A DNA stretch of 64,000 bases from an uncultured bacterium (GTDB lineage Bacteria > DRYD01). Positions 62,670 to 64,000 of the stretch are shown one piece after another; position 1 is the first letter of the stretch; every line of letters starts with the position of its first letter. The notes beneath the pieces are model-generated. The model was given only the letters and a program-made list of their open reading frames with translations, searched no databases and was not told where the DNA came from. Made by a program: the position numbers and the translations under genes. The DNA lies in assembly GCA_937139605.1 (NCBI GenBank), contig CAKZQG010000039.1, positions 1 to 64,000 of the forward strand, written 5' to 3'.

Positions 62670-64000
62670 CTAAGTATAAGTTAGGTTTTTGTTTTTTATT
62701 TTATTTAATATGATTTCTTCTAAGTCAGGTTTTGTTATTTCTTCAAGATAATATTCTACAAAGACAGTAGGTTTATTTATATTGATTAAATTAGTTATAT
62801 CAAATGGAGTAGCTAATATTACCACATCTGCTGGAGTTCTATTTATTGTTTCTTCTAAATCTTTGAGTTGTTTAGAAGAGTATCCCATAGCCGGTAAAAC
62901 CTCTCTAACTTGAGTATATTTATCATAAGTATCTTTAATAGTATCTACTGCATAAGGATAAGGGGATATTATTTCACAGTTATATTTCTTAGCGATAACA
63001 TAACCAGCACCGTATGCCATTTCCCCATGAGTTAAAGTAGGTCCATCCTCTACCACTATAACTTTTTTACCTTTTATTAATTCTGGGTTATTTACTTTTA
63101 TAGGGGAATTAGCTTTAATTATAATAGCATTAGGGTTAATAGATTTTATATTATTTTCAACTAAATTAATATTTTCTGGTTTAGCAGTATCTATTTTGTT
63201 AATAACAGCTACATTACAAGATCTGGCATTAACTTCTCCTGGGAAATAAGTTAATTCATGGTTAGGTCTATGGGGATCAAAAACGGTTATCCAGATGTCA
63301 GGTTTAATAAATGGGAAGTCATTATTACCGCCATCCCAGATAATAACATCTGCTTCTTTTTCGGCTTCTTTTAGGATTTCTTTATAATCAACCCCAGCAA
63401 AAACCACATGTCCTTCTTTTATATGGGGTAAGTATTCTTCGCCTTCTTCAACTGTGCAATTATGTTTTTTAATATCTTCAACAGATGCGAATCTTTGGAC
63501 TTTTTGTTTTTCAAGATCTCCATAAGGCATGGGGTGTCTTATTACGCTAACTTTATAGCCGTTTTTCTTTAATATAGATGCAACTTTTCTAGATGTTTGG
63601 CTTTTACCGCAGCCTGTTCTTACTGCAGTGATTGCGACAACAAATTTATTTGAGTATAAGAAAGTTTTATCTGGGGATAATAGTACAAAATTAGCGCCAT
63701 TTTTTAGTGCTTTAGATGCTAAATTCATAACATATATATGACTAACGTCAGAGTATGAAAAAACTACTTCATCTATTTTATGTTCTTTGATAATATCCTC
63801 TAATTTTTCTTCTGGTAGGATAGGGATTCCTTTGGGGTATAGTTTTCCGGCTAATGATGCTGGGTAGATTCTATTTTCTATTCCTGGGATTTGTGTAGCA
63901 GTAAAAGCGATTACTTCATATTCTTCTTTGTCTTTATAATATACGTTAAAGTTATGGAAATCTCTACCACCTGCTCCTAAGATAACTACTCTTTTTCTCA
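62670..64000 (-). CDS. Cyclic 2,3-diphosphoglycerate synthetase-like GTPase (first base beyond window)
   Basis: The reading frame is open to the window edge; the bases TG at 64000-63999 followed by AGA strongly suggest the ATG straddles the edge. The extra N-terminus reads KRVVILGAGGRDFHNFNVYY, a Rossmann-like start, followed by the P-loop VAITAVRTGCGKSQTSRKVA and VIWDGGNNDFPFIKPD. This gives about 443 residues, matching cyclic-2,3-diphosphoglycerate synthetase-related proteins; bacterial members have unknown products and are often called GTPase. The internal Met at 63728 is not the start. Ends in TAG. Upstream of rplK on the same strand. Confidence 0.8.
   Translation of the reverse strand, partial: RKRVVILGAGGRDFHNFNVYYKDKEEYEVIAFTATQIPGIENRIYPASLAGKLYPKGIPILPEEKLEDIIKEHKIDEVVFSYSDVSHIYVMNLASKALKNGANFVLLSPDKTFLYSNKFVVAITAVRTGCGKSQTSRKVASILKKNGYKVSVIRHPMPYGDLEKQKVQRFASVEDIKKHNCTVEEGEEYLPHIKEGHVVFAGVDYKEILKEAEKEADVIIWDGGNNDFPFIKPDIWITVFDPHRPNHELTYFPGEVNARSCNVAVINKIDTAKPENINLVENNIKSINPNAIIIKANSPIKVNNPELIKGKKVIVVEDGPTLTHGEMAYGAGYVIAKKYNCEIISPYPYAVDTIKDTYDKYTQVREVLPAMGYSSKQLKDLEETINRTPADVVILATPFDITNLININKPTVFVEYYLEEITKPDLEEIILNKIKNKNLTYT

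Noticed and set aside
63728-63730. ATG at 63728 as the start of the last gene
   Set aside because: The frame stays open to the window edge with a conserved-looking Rossmann start, so this Met is internal.

Overview
The window is chromosomal DNA of a very A+T-rich bacterium (roughly a quarter G+C by eye). Bacterial housekeeping genes dominate: RF2, RRF, ribosomal proteins L1 and L11, PheS, FtsK and PlsX. An LptF/LptG-type permease, a probable LptC-like protein and a YaiO-type outer-membrane barrel point to a cell with two membranes and LPS. PilT, prepilins and many glycosyltransferases point to type IV pili and a rich glycan surface. CDGSH and 4Fe-4S proteins fit an anaerobe or microaerophile. 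I cannot name the phylum; an uncultured low-GC diderm lineage is my best guess. UGA is a normal stop here (pheS ends in UGA and RF2 is present). Genes are densely packed, and no stretch longer than about 300 bases lacks a gene: bases 63729-64000, which look empty, encode the N-terminus of the last gene.

Region by region. 38-4407 (+): sugar-binding lipoprotein-like gene, zinc-ribbon protein, a consensus promoter with a structured leader, CDGSH protein, pilT and tdh. 4486-10436 (+): tRNA-Ile, then a tight set for an exported polysaccharide (YaiO-like barrel, membrane protein split by a frameshift, processive GT2, bactofilin-like protein, polysaccharide-deacetylase-like protein). 10483-13581 (+): a repeat-built coiled-coil gene leading into a restriction-modification pair. 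13620-21337 (mostly +): family 4 UDG, half-size TSUP transporter, MarR regulator, LptC-like gene, prfB, frr, DUF47, amj flippase, minor pilin (-) and uppP. 21360-24247 (-): an unusual ion channel and a double-GNAT protein.

24383-35918 is the most interesting part. On the + strand lie four genes matching the polyprenyl-phosphoryl-D-arabinose pathway (UbiA-type phosphoribosyltransferase, DprE1-like, DprE2-like, HAD phosphatase). Facing them on the - strand are a YfhO-type membrane protein, two type IV prepilins separated by tRNA-Trp, an AftB-like arabinofuranosyltransferase and a DUF5693-like protein. Together they suggest decoration of type IV pilin, or another surface polymer, with D-arabinofuranose.

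36020-42311 (-): a thioredoxin-fold gene with an in-frame UGA coupled to an unlisted 39-residue Cys-rich protein, LptF/G-like permease, mini beta-carbonic anhydrase, Ca2+ exchanger with a structured leader, MFS transporter, degenerate HD-GYP protein and tRNA(CAT). 42479-50798 (-): a surface-glycan cluster (methyltransferase, glycosyltransferases, sugar epimerases). 50840-64000 (-): ftsK, a large Lys/Glu-rich protein, pheS, sbcC, plsX, rplA, rplK and a cyclic-2,3-diphosphoglycerate-synthetase-like GTPase cut by the window edge.
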